Below, in pieces: positions 10,553 to 23,025 of a DNA stretch of 64,000 nt. Within the stretch, counting starts at the first letter, position 1. Each line of letters starts with the position of its first letter. Source of the stretch: Aristolochia californica (Eukaryota > Streptophyta > Magnoliopsida > Piperales > Aristolochiaceae); assembly GCA_029961685.1 (NCBI GenBank), contig JARWKL010000008.1, positions 5,210,501 through 5,274,500 of the forward strand, in the 5' to 3' direction. The position numbers and the translations under genes were made by a program. Below the pieces are notes generated by a model. The model searched no databases. It was given only the letters and a program-made list of their open reading frames with translations, and was not told where the DNA came from.

Positions 10553-11877
10553 TCTTATAAAGGAAGAAGGCTTAAACCTCTCTTAAAACTACTCTTCTTT
10601 GTTTTGTTTTAAGTTAAATCTACGCGTTGAAGCTCGTCATTTTCTGCACTTTCGAGGGAAGACAGAAACCTTTGAAGTGATTTAAAGAATGCGAAGACGT
10701 GTTGAAGATTGCTGGCAGTAATGTCGTTTTCTTACTGAAACACAAATTTCCTACTTGTTTTTCCCGATAAGATTCTGAAATGCAACTTGTTTGGTACTGA
10801 AAATTTCAAGACGACGCTAACGTTTGACTGCAATATTGACTATCAATAATAGGTTCGAACAGAAATAGACAGGTCACGGTATTCTGCTTTGAAGTTTTTT
10901 TGACTCGCATGCGATTCAAATTTCCTAGCTCTAAACATCCCGTTTTCTTATGATAAACCCTACTTTGTGAAGTGGAGTTTGTCATGGATTAAGAGTCCCG
11001 CATGAAATCTATGGAAAAGAAAAGAAAATGAGAATTTCATCATTATCTCATTTTTATTAATTATTTTTGGAATAATAGTGATCAAATTCTCAGTTTAGTG
11101 TGATCAAGCGAAACTTAAGAGCACCATGTAACACTAAATTGCAGCCTAGCAAAGTGTGATAAAGTAACACTAAGATGCAGCCCTGCAATAATTTGATGCA
11201 GTTAACTTGTATAGGTTGAGGTGCACCCAACAGGCCTTGGGTGAAGTAGGTCTAGTTAACACTTCTTTGTAGCCCAGTCACAAATCTAGGGTTTAGGTTT
11301 TCTATTAACAAGCAATGGGTTTCTAACGAATGTCAGCATTATGTATAAGGGCCAAGGGATGTTATCTATCTCTTATTATCTCCAACTTGTCAAAACCCTA
11401 AACTCCTATTCTCTCTCTTCTCTCTTCCTCTATTTTTCTGAATTTAGGTACATAATAATAGGTATCGAAGCAGCCTTTCCTTGATTCCACATGATCACCA
11501 CACAATTTTATATTAAAAATCATGTATTACCAAATTATTTTTGAGTCTGATTTTCAACATAAACAATTTTAGCAATCCGATTTTTTTTCTTAAAGGAAAT
11601 TGGGATATGAAGTAACTAAGGTTGGGCAGCAGGAAGGATTCGAGTATTAGTAGGGAGTTTCATTATTTGAACGACTCTTGCCATCAATCACCCGCTTTAC
11701 ATAGAAAATTGTAACTTCAAAGAAAGATCAATGATCTTTGTTTCTAATGCCACACATGGTTTCTAATTCCAGTTTTTCTTGTTGAAGAAGCACTAATAGT
11801 ATATCTTATAATTAAGTGGTTTAGTTGCATACTTTTTAATTACCAAGTGTTTTAAGTTCTTTTTGCTCATGAACATA
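10553..11877. other. Intergenic, AT-rich; possible LTR remnant
   Basis: No gene seen. At about 11281-11477 a pyrimidine-rich stretch followed by TAGGTATCGAAGCAGCC resembles the end of a Copia LTR plus a primer site, but no boundaries or partner were found. Confidence 0.35.
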
Positions 11878-12107
11878 TGTTAGGGTTTCTACCCATCATT
11901 GTAGATAAGATAGAGGAGAGGTAAGTTCATTAAGTCATGGACTCCTCTTGGGGAAAACCCTAGTTTTTCTCTCTTTTCGAACTCGTGTACATTCTTTTTT
12001 AGCTCTTTTCTCTTCTTATTTTCTTCTCCTTCTTCATTCTTCTTTCTTCTTCTTCCTTCTTCTTTTCAACCTAAGTTCTTCTAATCATGAAACCCTAGAA
12101 TCTAACA
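11878..12107 (+). repeat. Copia 5' LTR with adjoining primer site
   Basis: The stretch starts TGTTAGGGTTTCTACCC and ends GAATCTAACA. It is followed at once by TGGTATCAAAGC (12108-12119), a primer site with one change from the initiator-tRNA type. The body has the CT-rich leader typical of Copia LTRs. No matching 3' LTR was found in the window. Confidence 0.55.
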
Positions 12108-12119
12108 TGGTATCAAAGC
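12108..12119 (+). promoter_or_regulatory. Primer binding site
   Basis: TGGTATCAAAGC directly abuts the LTR end at 12107. The gag relic starts about 760 bases downstream. Confidence 0.55.
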
Positions 12120-12869
12120 AAACATTCTAGGGTTTGATTGTGTTGCTTTAAAGTTCAATTAAAAAGCATGAAAATAAGTGTTTTCCACTAGCCACTCAAG
12201 GAAGCAAGTGCAGAAAAAATTCCAGCAAGTGCTCTTGAACAGTTCAGGTTTATGCCATCTTCCCCTTGTATTTTTAATTCCTTAAAATCTCAGATTTAAG
12301 TTCTCTTGCTAGTCGTTCAATTCAAGTATAGTTTCAGCCCACAAAAATTCGTTTTTAGGCATATATGAGGGCTGAAAAGTAGGTCTTTTGATTACATGGC
12401 TATAGGCTTTCAAAATTTCAGTTTTTTGCTCCCATAAATTCTTCCCTGCAATTTCAAAAATTCGTTAGAGGTTGCTGGTTTGAAATTGTTTGTCTTTTGA
12501 GTATTTTAACTCTTCAAAGTTCTTAAAACCTTAAGTTAGGATTTGGAGTTATTGGCTGAACTAAAAGTCATTGTTATTTAATTTTTATCCACCACTAAAC
12601 CACTCAAAAAAAAATTGGGTATCTCATCCATAATTAGGTGCTTAATCTCTTCAAGTTGTGCCCTTAATTTCTCCCTAAAATACTTATGCCATGCATGTTG
12701 GTTTCTTAGTATATGCTTGAATTTCAATCTAAATTTTTTTTTCGGCACTTGTTGATTTTCTTCCTTATATTGTTTGTTACTCTATATTTCGGTAATCATT
12801 TTGTGTTAAATTACTCTTCTTTTAAACCCTAGAATGGTTTATTTCTATATGATTGGTTTAAGATAGCAG

Positions 12870-13221
12870 AAAATTCAAGTAAAGACCACTCTTCCTATGT
12901 TGAATTCAATAAGCAAGATATTTTTAGAATAAGTACTATTCCATTTAAAATTCTAAATAATTATTCATCACGGTCTCAATCTATAATACGGTTGCTGATC
13001 ACAAGAGACTTTTTTGGATACTTGACACATGCACCAGTTGATGAAGATGATCCTTCCTTTCCAAAGTGGTTGAAGGAAGACACTTTGGTCATAAGCTAGT
13101 TGATTAATAGCATGGAGGAACCAGTTGCTAATGATTTTGTTCATCTAGATACAAGGAGAGATGTTTGGTCAACTTGAAATTATATTCCACTCCAGGTAGT
13201 CTTCAAAGGGTTTATAATATC
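12870..13221 (+). pseudogene. Copia gag N-terminal relic, cut at 13221
   Basis: IFRISTIPFKILNNY, ITRDFFGYLTHAPVDEDD and SMEEPVANDFVHLDT align with the gag at 15461-16000. A stop (TAG near 13098) and a frameshift near 13177 break it, after which LKLYSTPGSLQRVYNI continues the gag. Homology stops at 13221, where the LTR of the next element begins. The rest of this gag does not resume after that element's 3' LTR at 24954. Confidence 0.75.
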
Positions 13222-13500
13222 TATTGAAAGTCATAAATAAGTTTAGGTTGTATTATTGTAAATATCATATGTTTTTTTAACTTTTTTTCACTCTTGATAG
13301 GGTGAAAGGGTATAGTTATAATTTATGTACTTTTGAGATCTATAAATAAAGGTTAATAGGGAGGGTGTGTGGTATTCGAACACAACCCTCATTCTTCATC
13401 CTCTTTCTCCTAAACCTTTTGTCCACAACTCTTCTCCTTTTTCTCTCCCCTTAAATCTCTTCTACTTTGATCATACATCATAGAATCCTAAGTTTCAACA
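13222..13500 (+). repeat. 5' LTR of the old Copia element
   Basis: It begins TATTGAAAGTCATAAA (canonical TG mutated) and ends CCTAAGTTTCAACA. It shares CTCTTGATAGGGTGAA and ATCTATAAATAAAGGTTAAT with the copy at 24652-24954. The CTATAAATAAAG box is a likely promoter. Confidence 0.8.
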
Positions 13501-13512
13501 TGGCATCAGAGC
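13501..13512 (+). promoter_or_regulatory. Primer binding site
   Basis: TGGCATCAGAGC immediately follows the LTR and has one change from the standard initiator-tRNA site. Confidence 0.7.
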
Positions 13513-14166
13513 ATAAAGCTTAGGATTCCAATTTTTTCTGCTTTATTGGTTACTATGTTTTGATCAAGACTTACACAAGTCTACTTGGTCGATGGGTATC
13601 TAGAGAATACATCAATTATCTGTTGTTGCTATGTGAAGGTCGAACTTTGAAGTTTCTTTTGCTTTGGTATCTTGATTATCAACGTCTCTTTGTTGCTATT
13701 TGTTTAACACCATACTATTGCTTCTTCTTTTTTCGCCATTGTTGGAACTACAAGTTGTTGGAACTCTGTTTCTAATGTTGTTGTTGATGTTTTTCGTTTC
13801 TTCACTTTCGAAATTGTTACTCGAATAAACTGCTTCATGTTGTTTTATCGTGGAATGCCTTACACTCCTACTTACCTCGTTAATCTGCTACTCTGCTACT
13901 CTGCTACCTCTAGTCATTGTTTAAACATATTGCTTAGCTAAGTGGTATGACCTTCTCATTAATATGTTGTTCTGTTTGTTAAGTTGTGGAGCCTAATCAA
14001 CGCCCTATGCTGAGTCAGTTCGTGGATCAACCTTTGCGGTAAGGTTGTTGTGGTGGTTGGAAGAGGAGCGAGGAGCCTACCTCCCAGGGGTGTGGGGGCA
14101 GAGCCCCCGCCAGATCCACGTTATATTGATTGTTGTTTCATTAAGGTTAGTTTGAGGATTTCACTT

Positions 14167-14557
14167 TGTTGGAAGATGGGCTCAAGCCCACAAGCTCAAG
14201 ACAAGAAGCCCACACGTCAAAGGAGTGGCATATGTGTAAAATATGGTACTTTCCATAAAGATGGCATAGAAGTGTAAATATGTGTTCCTTTTATGTCTTT
14301 TGTTTTATCAAGTTGTAGCCATAAGGGTATTGTAAAACTATAAATAAAGGCATTGGCTAAGAGGTAGGGCATTGAAGCACTCTCCTCTCTTTCCACAAAT
14401 TCGTCCAGCCCTCATTTTTCTTTTTCACGCAACCCTCTTCTCCCTTAATCCAAACTCTCTTCTTCCACGTTTTTCTTCTTCTCTTCTCCTTCTCTCTTCT
14501 TCTTCTTCTTCTTTCTTGTTGATCTAAAGTTTCTTTCATGAGATCCTAAATTCTACA
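14167..14557 (+). repeat. 5' LTR of the young Copia
   Basis: The LTR runs from TGTTGGAAGATGGG to CCTAAATTCTACA. An AACTATAAATAAAGG box at about 14337-14351 is the likely Pol II promoter. A CTT-rich leader follows. Confidence 0.95.
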
Positions 14558-14569
14558 TGGTATCAGAGC
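14558..14569 (+). promoter_or_regulatory. Primer binding site
   Basis: TGGTATCAGAGC directly abuts the LTR end with no spacer. Confidence 0.9.
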
Positions 14570-15460
14570 AAGGAGTTTAGGATCTCTTCATGGAGTTATT
14601 ATGAAATTTGTTCAAGAAGTTGTAAAAGGAGTTCAGTCATAAAGAGATAAGTAAATCATCTTCTTATTTAAATATTTTTTTGTTTCCTTTTCTTATTTAC
14701 ACACTCCTTTTTACTGTTTTTCTTTACTTCTTGAATTTTGAGTCACATCAAGTCAAGATAAATCTTTATATGTTGTAAAGATTTATTTCTATGACTAAAT
14801 TGATGTTATAATCTTGACTCCTTGTAAATCAATTACAAGAGTGATCAAGATCATTTGTTGTTTGCATCTTATTAAGATTGATGGGTGAAATTCAATTACC
14901 TGTATGTAATTTGGATCCATCTCATTTGAAGTAGAATTCTAGCACATGTTGTTGTATCTTCTCCTACTTAAGGTTGCTCATGGGTTTGTGTTATGTTGTT
15001 GGATGCCCATTATATGTTTGATGAAATGCCAACAACCATTTACCCTTTGTAGTTCCATTTTTTTTTAACTTGAACAATTGAATTTTTTCTTACGTTGAAG
15101 TCTCCCATGAACTGAAGATAAATTTCTTCCAAGTGTCTTGGTTTATCGTTAAATCTTCTCTAAATTTTTGTCTATTGGTCATTTGTGTTGGAGTTTGGAT
15201 TAAGGCCTAATCGGTTGCATCTACTTTCTTCTCTTTGTTCTTATGAATACAAGAGAAGTTGAGTGATGGTTGGATGTTATTATCACTTTCTAAAGGCACA
15301 AATTTATTGATAATTTGGTGCTTGCCCATGTGAAAGAAATTGGTTCTTGTTCTCTTTTGTTGGTGATTGATTTGGTCTACGGGTTCTTCAAATTACATAG
15401 AGTAATTGTTCTTTGAAGAAGGCCTTTTTCCCTTGACCTCCATATTTTACTTGCCTCATT

Positions 15461-18400
15461 ATGGAAATTGGATACAATAGTAATAAGAGTGATATACTCC
15501 GTATTACTACAATTCCACTTAGAGGTCTCTCCAATTACATGAGCTGGTCACAATCGGTTCGGAGGGTTCTTATTACTCGTGACTTGAGCCACGTTGTTAA
15601 CTTTCCTCCGATTGATGAAGAAGATGTGTCCTACCACAAGTGGGTTAAAGATGATAACATGGTGATAAGTTGGCTCATTCATAGCATGGAAGAGCAGGTA
15701 GCCAACAATGTGGTCCACTTGGAAACCGCCAAGAACATATGGGACACTTGTGCCAAGCTTTATTCAAGCACTGCTTCATTACAAAAAATATATGATGTCT
15801 TACAAAACATGCTGCATACGAAACATGGAGATAATATTCATGAATTTTTGGCACGGTTTCGCGGTCTTCATCAAGCATGGAAACTAGCTCAGCCAGATTC
15901 CACTGATATTGTCGTTCAAGAACGACAAAGAGAAGCTTTGGCAGCAGCCATTTGCTTATCGAATATTAAACCATACCTTGAGGTGGCCAAAACTCAACTT
16001 CTAAGTTCTTCTGTTCTTCCATCATTTGATGATATTAGTGCTACATTACTTAGGATACCGGATCCATCCCCTCCTTCTCCTATTGATGCTCCATCGGCGA
16101 TGTTCTCTGGCAATCGGGGAACATCTTCCTCATTCCGAGGACGAGGCAGAAATATGAGAGGGGGTCGAACTATGAGAGGGGTTGAAAAAAAAGGTGGTAG
16201 AACGGGTCAGAATTCTTTCCTTACTGAGCCTCAACTTTGCACTTATTATGGCCGTCAGAACCACCTTGTGGTATCATGCTGGAAACTTCATGGCAAGCCT
16301 GATTGGGCCACAGCTAACCCAGTCTCAGTTAACGTTGAGAAAAATGAAGATAAGGTTGAATCATCATCCGAAAATGTGACTCTTACGGCTGAGGACTATG
16401 TTGCATTTCAGAAAATGAAGTCCTTCATGGAATCATCTATTCCCTCATCATCTACTGCTGCCACTACTATTGCCTCAGGTATGCATTCTTCCTCGTCTTC
16501 CTCTTCCTCTTGGATCATCGACTCTGAGGCCTCCGAACATCTATCAAGTAACAAACACTTGTTGTAGTCCTTATCTCCTTGTTATCCTCATAAATTCGTT
16601 ACTATTGCTGATGGTACCCAAACCAAGGTCCTTGGCAAAGGTTCCTCCTCTCTTACTTCATCTATTCCCCTTCAAGGTGTTTTGTTTGTTCCTCAATTTC
16701 CTTTAAATTTGCTCTCGGTTAGCCAATTGACCAAACAATTAAATTGCTCTATCACCTTCTCACCGTCTTCTTGTGTCTTTCAGGATCTCACTACGAAGCA
16801 GGTGATTGGTGGCGGCCATGAAAAGGGGGGTTTGTACTACTTCACTCTTCCACCATTAGCTGCATTATCTTCCACTACATCTGAGGCCCAACTTTGGCAC
16901 AACCGACTTGGTCATCCGTCTACCCCTTCACTTCGTTATTTGGTTCCATCTTTAAAAAGACTTTCTAATATCAGTTGTGAGGTTTGTCAACTAAGTAAAC
17001 ATGCCAGGAGTACATATTCTTCTCGTCTTACAACTACAAGTACTACTCCATTTGAGCTAATACATTCTGATGTATGGGGCCCTTTATGTGTCTCAAATAT
17101 TTCCCAAGTTAAATATTTTGTCATTTTTGTTGATGATTTTACTCGACTGACTTGGTTATATCTATTTAAAGAGCGTTCCGAAATTCTTCCTTTGTTTAAA
17201 AATTTTCATGCTATGGTCTTGACACAATTTGGGAAGAAAATTCAAACCCTTAGATCTAATAATGCTAAGGAATACATGTCTCATGACTTCAAATCATTTT
17301 GTGAGAGTAATGGGCTTATTCATCAAACATCATGTGCCTATACTCCTCAACAAAATGGTGTTGCTGAAAGGAAGAATCGCCATCTTCTTGAAGTTGCTTG
17401 GGGCCTCCTCAACTCCATGAAGGTACCCTATTTTTATTGGCCTCATGCTATACTTACAGCATGCTTTCTCATTAATAGGTTACCTTCATCAGTCCTTCAT
17501 CATAAAACTCTTTACTCTGTGTTATTTAATGGTGAAGATTCTTTTTCTCTTCCTTTGAAAGTGTTTGGATGTACATGTTTTGTTCATGTTACATCTCCAC
17601 ATAAAAATAAACTTGATCCTCGGTCTATGAAGTGCATTTTTTTGGGATACTCTCGCACCCAGAAAGGTTATGTCTGTTACAATCCTACCCTTCGGAGGAT
17701 GTTTATATCTAGGGATGTGACTTTCTTTGAGGACACTCCCTTCTACTCCTCCCATGATGCTCCTCCAGGATGGACTTGTCCTTCTTCTACTCCTTGTCCG
17801 CTTGTGCCGTTCAATCTTGAAGTGGATCCATCCCCTGATACACCGGTCGTACCTTCACCTGTGGAGTTGTCAGATCCACCCGAGGTAAGTCCTTCTCCTC
17901 CTATGTATGGGCTTGAATTTGATACTCGGCCTATTGCTTTAAGAAAAGAACGTCGCTCTTGTACTACTTCGCATCCTATCTCAAATTTTATGTCTCACCA
18001 TCGCTTGTCTTCTGAGTGTTTTCAGTTTCTTGCGTCCTTTTCTTCTACTTCCGTTTCGCAGTCGTATTAGGAGGCCTTGAGACATCCAGGATGGAAGACA
18101 GCTATGGATGAATAAATGCACACCTTATACGAAAACCAAACCTGGTACTTAACATCACTCCCGAAAGGTAAAAGACCTGTTGGTTGTCGATGGGTTTTTT
18201 CGATGAAACATAATCCGGATGGATCGGTTGCTCGTCTTAAAGCTCGACTGGTTGCTAAGGGCTATACGTAGTGCTATGGGATAGATTATGAGGAGACCTT
18301 CTCTCCTGTTGCAAAATTGAATTCGGTACGCGTCATCTTATCTATTGTTGTTAACTCCTCAAGGCCCGTCTATCAGTTGGATGTTAAAAATGCTTATTTA

Positions 18401-19585
18401 AATGGTGATATCAGTGAGAAAATTTATATGGTTCAACCACCTGGTTATGTGGTTGAGGGGGAGTCAGTATACCGGTTAAAAAAGTCTTTATATGGGCTTA
18501 AGCAGTCCCCTCGAGCATGGTTTGATAAATTTAGTCAAACACTCCTACGGTTTGGTTTTCATCGGTGCTCAGTTGATCATTCCGTATATTATAAAGATAT
18601 GGTCGAAGGGAAAATATTATTGGTCGTATATGTGGATGATATTATCTTAACCGGTGATGATGCTTTGAGCATACAAGAGGTGAAACAGATGATATGTTAG
18701 GAATTCAAGACTAAAGACCTTGGTATGCTTAAATATTTTTTGGGTATAGAAGTTCTTCAATCCAAACATGGCATAATATTGTCTCAAAGGAAATATGTCT
18801 TGGATCTCCTTGAAGAAACAGGAATGAAGGGTTGTAGACCAGTTGACACACCTATGGATACAAATGTAAAATTATGTGCCACAAATGAAGAAGATATTGA
18901 TATTGGCAAACACCAAAGACTCGTGGGAAAACTGATTTATCTCACGGTAACTAGGCCAGACATATCATATGTTGTAAGTGTGGTGAGTCAATTCATGCAC
19001 AAACCACAAATTACCCACTGGCATGCATTAGAGAGAATATTACGTTATCTAACAGGAGGTCCAGGAAGAGGATTACTGTATAAAAAACATGGGCACTTCA
19101 ACATAGAAGGCTTCTCATATGCAGATTGGGCTGGATCTCCTGATGATAGAAGATCTACATCAGGATATTGTACATTGGTTGGGGGAAACTTGGTTATATG
19201 GAAAAGTAAGAAGCAAAATGTGGTTGCAAGATCTAGCGCCGAAGCAGAATACAGAGCTATGGCCCATACCGTTAGTGAACTTTTATGGATTAGGACCCTT
19301 CTTACCGAACTAGGTTTTTATAAAAAGGGGTCCATGAATCTGCATTGTGATAATCAAGCAACCATTCATATCACTTCAAATCCAGTTTTTCATGAAAGAA
19401 CTAAACACATTGAGGTGGATTGTCATTTTATACGGGAGAAGTTTCAAGCAGGAATAATCTCTCTCAAACATGTGTCATCTCAAGAGCAAGTGGCTGATAT
19501 TCTCACTAAACCCATTACATCTAAAATCCTATCGTTTATATGTGGCAAGCTGGGTATTTATGATGTCTTTTCTCCTCCTGCTTGA
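15461..19585 (+). pseudogene. Copia Gag-Pol polyprotein with five premature stops
   Basis: The frame has 1375 codons including the final TGA. In order: UBN2-type gag (residues 1 to about 250), a zinc knuckle near 260, protease near 354, GAG-pre-integrase near 478, an integrase core (HSDVWGP through PQQNGVAERKNR, about 560-640), RT (YVDDI at 1057) and RNase H from about 1215 (YADWAGSPDDRR). Premature stops lie at 16565, 18068, 18113, 18269 and 18698. Key residues are also lost: the second knuckle Cys is Tyr (16247), the protease DSGA is DSEA (16526) and the second integrase Asp is Asn (17258). Frame integrity despite this damage points to recent point decay. Confidence 0.95.
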
Positions 19586-19592
19586 GGGGGAG
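19582..19592 (+). promoter_or_regulatory. Polypurine tract of the young Copia
   Basis: A TTGAGGGGGAG purine run sits directly before the 3' LTR and would prime plus-strand synthesis. It overlaps the end of the polyprotein, whose TGA lies at 19583-19585. Confidence 0.85.
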
Positions 19593-19986
19593 TGTTGGAA
19601 GATGGTCTCAAGCCCACAAGCTCAAGACAAGAAACCCACACGTCAAAGGAGTGGCATATGTGTAAAATATGGTATTTTTCATAAAGATGGCATAGAAGTG
19701 TAAATATGTGTTCCTTTTATGTCTTTTGTTTTATCAAGTTGTAGCCATAAGGGTATTGTAAAACTATAAATAAAGGCATTGGCTAAGAGGTAGGGCATTG
19801 AAGCACTCTCCTCTCTTTCCACAAATTCTTCCAGCCCTCATTTTTCTTTTTGACGCAACCCTCTTCTCCCTTAATCCAAACTCTCTTCTTCCACGTTCTT
19901 CTTCTTCTCTTCTCCTTCTCTCTTCTTCTTCTTCTTCTTCTTTCTTGTTGATCTAAAGTTCCTTTCATGAGATCCTAAATTCTACA
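19593..19986 (+). repeat. 3' LTR of the young Copia
   Basis: It is near-identical to 14167-14557 and has one more CTT in the leader repeat. It ends TTCTACA and is followed by the target duplication CACTT. Confidence 0.95.
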
Positions 19987-20269
19987 CACTTCTGTAAAAC
20001 GATTGCCCTAGTTTTCTCTTTATATAGAAGACCCCGAGTTACAACCCGAGAGAGGTTAGAGAAAAACACTTGTAAGTGTGTGTGATTTCTCTTGTAAACT
20101 ATTTCATCTTTGTAGTGGATTATTTTAGCAGTGGATGACATAACGTAGTTTCACCTTGAGGCGAACCTGTATAAATCCTATCTTTTTCGTGCTTGCCCTT
20201 ATTTCTTCTGCGATTATTATTATTGCTCTTGTTAGTTTAGAATTAGGACATCTAATTCCTAACACTATT

Positions 20270-21480
20270 ATCTTCAAATCGTCGGTTCTCTATTATCTTT
20301 GTCTACTAGAACTTTGTTATCTTCGGTTCTCTAGTATACTACTACTGCATCCCGTGCCTTTGAACATTAACAATAGAAGGTTCCATTAAACTCTAGCGTG
20401 ACCTCTATCTTCCATGGCTGGATTACAATATCCAGTAAAACATTTCTACTGAAAGATCAGCTCATCTTGGATAGTTGTCTTTTCGTTGCCATCCATCTTT
20501 GTTGGCACCATTGTCATACAATGGTTTCTTAGGAAAGTTGACTCATCAGCCATCAATCCAATCAAATATTTTAGTTCTAGAAATTTTATCTTTGTTATTT
20601 CTGGAAGTTTATCTTTGGTATCTTATCATCCAACTGATTCAAAAGTCAAAAATCATCCAATTGATGGCAGACTCCAACCTCGGTTTCCATTTGCAGTAGG
20701 AAACAAGTTCGGAAGGTTCTACTAGGATTACCCAAGTATCTAATAGGATAGCTCAATTGTGAGAGCATCCAAGTGAAGGATAGCTTTGCTATGAGAGCAT
20801 CCACACTACCACCTTTTGTCGAGGATTTTCTATGCTCAGAGGACCCCAATTGTTTTCGATCTTTGGTATTTTTGGTATCTATATGGTTTTATCTTTGATA
20901 TTGATCTTGGTGTGATCTTACCAGTTCCAGACTTCTGCCAAGAACACAGTGAACAAAAAAATCAAGGTTTGTGATCTTTTCGAACAGAGCACGTAACCTG
21001 CAATGAACCAATAATCTATTTTGGGAAGATCTTGATTTGATTTTTCTAAGGCAACTCAGACCAGGTTCCAAACATAGCACATCTTGTTGATTATACAAGT
21101 TGCTAGAACTGCTTTGAAACAAAGATACAAGTTGGTGATTATACGAATTGCTAATCATACTGTTCGGGAAGAATATTAGTTGCTACTATTCATTGATATC
21201 ATATATTGTATGATATATGTTGCTAATTTATCATAACTACCCGGACCGCATTCACACAGATTAAGCTTGGTCTAAGTCGGGCTAGGTCAACTCAAACTCA
21301 TAAGTCAAGTTCACTCAGTCATCTCAACCTGGTCTCTTGACTCAGTCACTCAGCCTCTTGACTCGGTCCCTTGACTTTGTCTTGATTGTTACCTTGTGTT
21401 ACTTCCTTGGACTATTATTGATTGGTGATAGCTTGAATTAAAATATAGATTGTCTTTGCCAAAGAATTTGCACTACTTCA
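20270..21480. other. Noncoding internal part of the old Copia
   Basis: This lies where gag of the old element should be, but I see no gag motif or zinc knuckle. Short frames here have no recognisable content. Gag has been deleted or replaced. Confidence 0.5.
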
Positions 21481-21493
21481 GTAGATTAAGCGT

Positions 21494-22943
21494 ATGATTA
21501 AGAATTTGCCGAAGATTTCTCCTATTGTTGCTACTCCTATAACAGGTATGGTCTCAACTAATTCTCCATCCTGGATCATTGACTATAGGGCTTCTGAGCA
21601 CTTGACAGGTAATGGTACCCTCCTGACTTCTATATCTCCTTGTTTAGCTGAAAATTTTGTTTTTATAGCCGATGGATCCCAAACCAAGGTATGTGGGTGG
21701 GATTTACATTTGCTACACCTACCCTTCATTTAAAAGATGTCTTATTTGTGCCTGAGTTTCCGTTAAACCTCTTGTTCGTTAGTCAACTCACATAAAGGTT
21801 TAATTATTTTGTCACTATTTCTCCTACTTCTTGTGTTCTTCATGATCTGAAGACAAAAACAAGTTATTGGTGGAGATCGTGAAAGAGGGGGCTCTACTAT
21901 CTTGATTCACCAGCACTAACAAACACAACTACTACTCAGCATACAACTTTTCAATGGCACAATAGGTTAGGACATTCATCTCTTCAGTCACTCAAATAGA
22001 TTATTCCTACATTATAGTCTGTTTCAAGTGTCAACAACGAGACTGTCGACTGAGCAAACACCAATGGAGTACTTATTCTCCTCGCGATGAAACCAAAAAT
22101 GTTACCCCATTTTCTTTAGTTTACTCTAATATATGGGGTCCTATGAACATTTTCAATGTTTCCCGGTCAAAGTATTCTATTATATTGGTGGATGACTTAT
22201 CCCGGTCAACATGGTTGTTCCTCTTAAAAGAGAGATCAAAAGTCTTACCTCTTTTCAAGTCCTTTTGTGCCATGGAGTCTACTCAATTTAACACTACCAT
22301 AAAGATTCTTTGTTCTGATAATGCCAATGAATATCTGTTTACGTACTTCCAATCATTTTGTCAAGAAAAAGGCATAATTCACCAAACCACTTGTGTCTAC
22401 ACACCACAACAAAATGGTGTTGTTGGAATAAAAAAATAGAGACTTCTTGAAGTTGCCCGAGCTCTACTCCATCTTATGCATGTGCCTCGCTTCTATTGGC
22501 CTCATGCTATCCTCACTGCCTTTTATCTTATTAACAAGTTACCTTCTTCTGTGCTTGGTAACGAGACATCATATTCTTATCTTTTTCCTGGTGATAAGCT
22601 ATTCTCTCTCCCTTTGAGAGTTTTTGGGTGTAAATGTGTTATCCATAACACTTCCCCACATACTACTAAATTGGATCCCATGGAAATTAAATGTATTTTC
22701 TTGGGGTACTCTTGGCCTCTAAAAAGTTGTGTTTGTTACAATCCACTTTTTCAAAAATTGTTTGTTTCTAGTGATGTCACATTCTTTGAAGACCGGCCCC
22801 TTTATCCATATACCAGTACTCCACCTGATTTTTCTGTAGCTAATGAGTTTCCCAAACCTATTATGCCCATTGATGATTCTACAACTCATGGTTGTATTGA
22901 TGTACCTACCACGCCCCTGAGTGTCCAAATTCTTCTAAGGTAA
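21494..22943 (+). pseudogene. Protease and integrase relic of the old Copia
   Basis: The protease region reads PSWIIDYRASEHLTGN, with DSGA changed to DYRA, at about 21570. The GAG-pre-integrase zone lies near 21950 (FQWHNRLGH with a short frame break). The integrase core at 22143-22440 includes VDDLSRSTWLF, a CSDNANEY block with its Asp, and YTPQQNGVV, where the conserved Glu of AERK has become Gly. The C-terminal part continues at 22476-22943 (FYWPHAILTAFYLINKLPSS). Confidence 0.8.
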
Positions 22944-23025
22944 GCTCTCCTTCTCCACCTCCTATTTTTGGTCCTTCATTTGATACCCAGCCCATTGCTC
23001 ATTGGAAAGAACCTAGGGCCTGCAC

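Larger units (their letters stand above)
14167..19986 (+). mobile_element. Structurally complete young Copia retrotransposon
   Basis: The element is 5820 bp with LTRs 14167-14557 and 19593-19986, a primer site at 14558, a polypurine tract at 19582-19592 and a perfect 5-bp target duplication CACTT (14162-14166, 19987-19991). The LTRs differ by about eight substitutions and one CTT unit, roughly 2 percent by eye, so insertion is fairly recent. One continuous polyprotein frame spans 15461-19585, with five in-frame stops and no frameshift. It is non-autonomous as sequenced. Confidence 0.95.
13977..20264 (+). repeat. Solo LTR split by a younger Copia insertion
   Basis: The two halves (13977-14166 and 19992-20264) join into one LTR of about 463 bp, related to the LTR at 253-630. 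It starts TGTTAAGTTGTGGAGCC and ends TCTAATTCCTAACA. Flanking pentamers CTGTT (13972-13976) and CTATT (20265-20269) form a target duplication with one mismatch. No internal region of this family is present, so it is a solo LTR left by recombination. Bases 14167-19986 are the inserted element. Confidence 0.8.

Noticed and set aside
14357..14539. Minus-strand Arg/Lys/Glu-rich frame, repeated at 19783-19968
   Set aside because: Antisense of the CTT-rich LTR leader; present in both LTRs.
20475..20849. Short frames between the solo LTR and the old Copia protease
   Set aside because: No gag motif or zinc knuckle; compositionally random.
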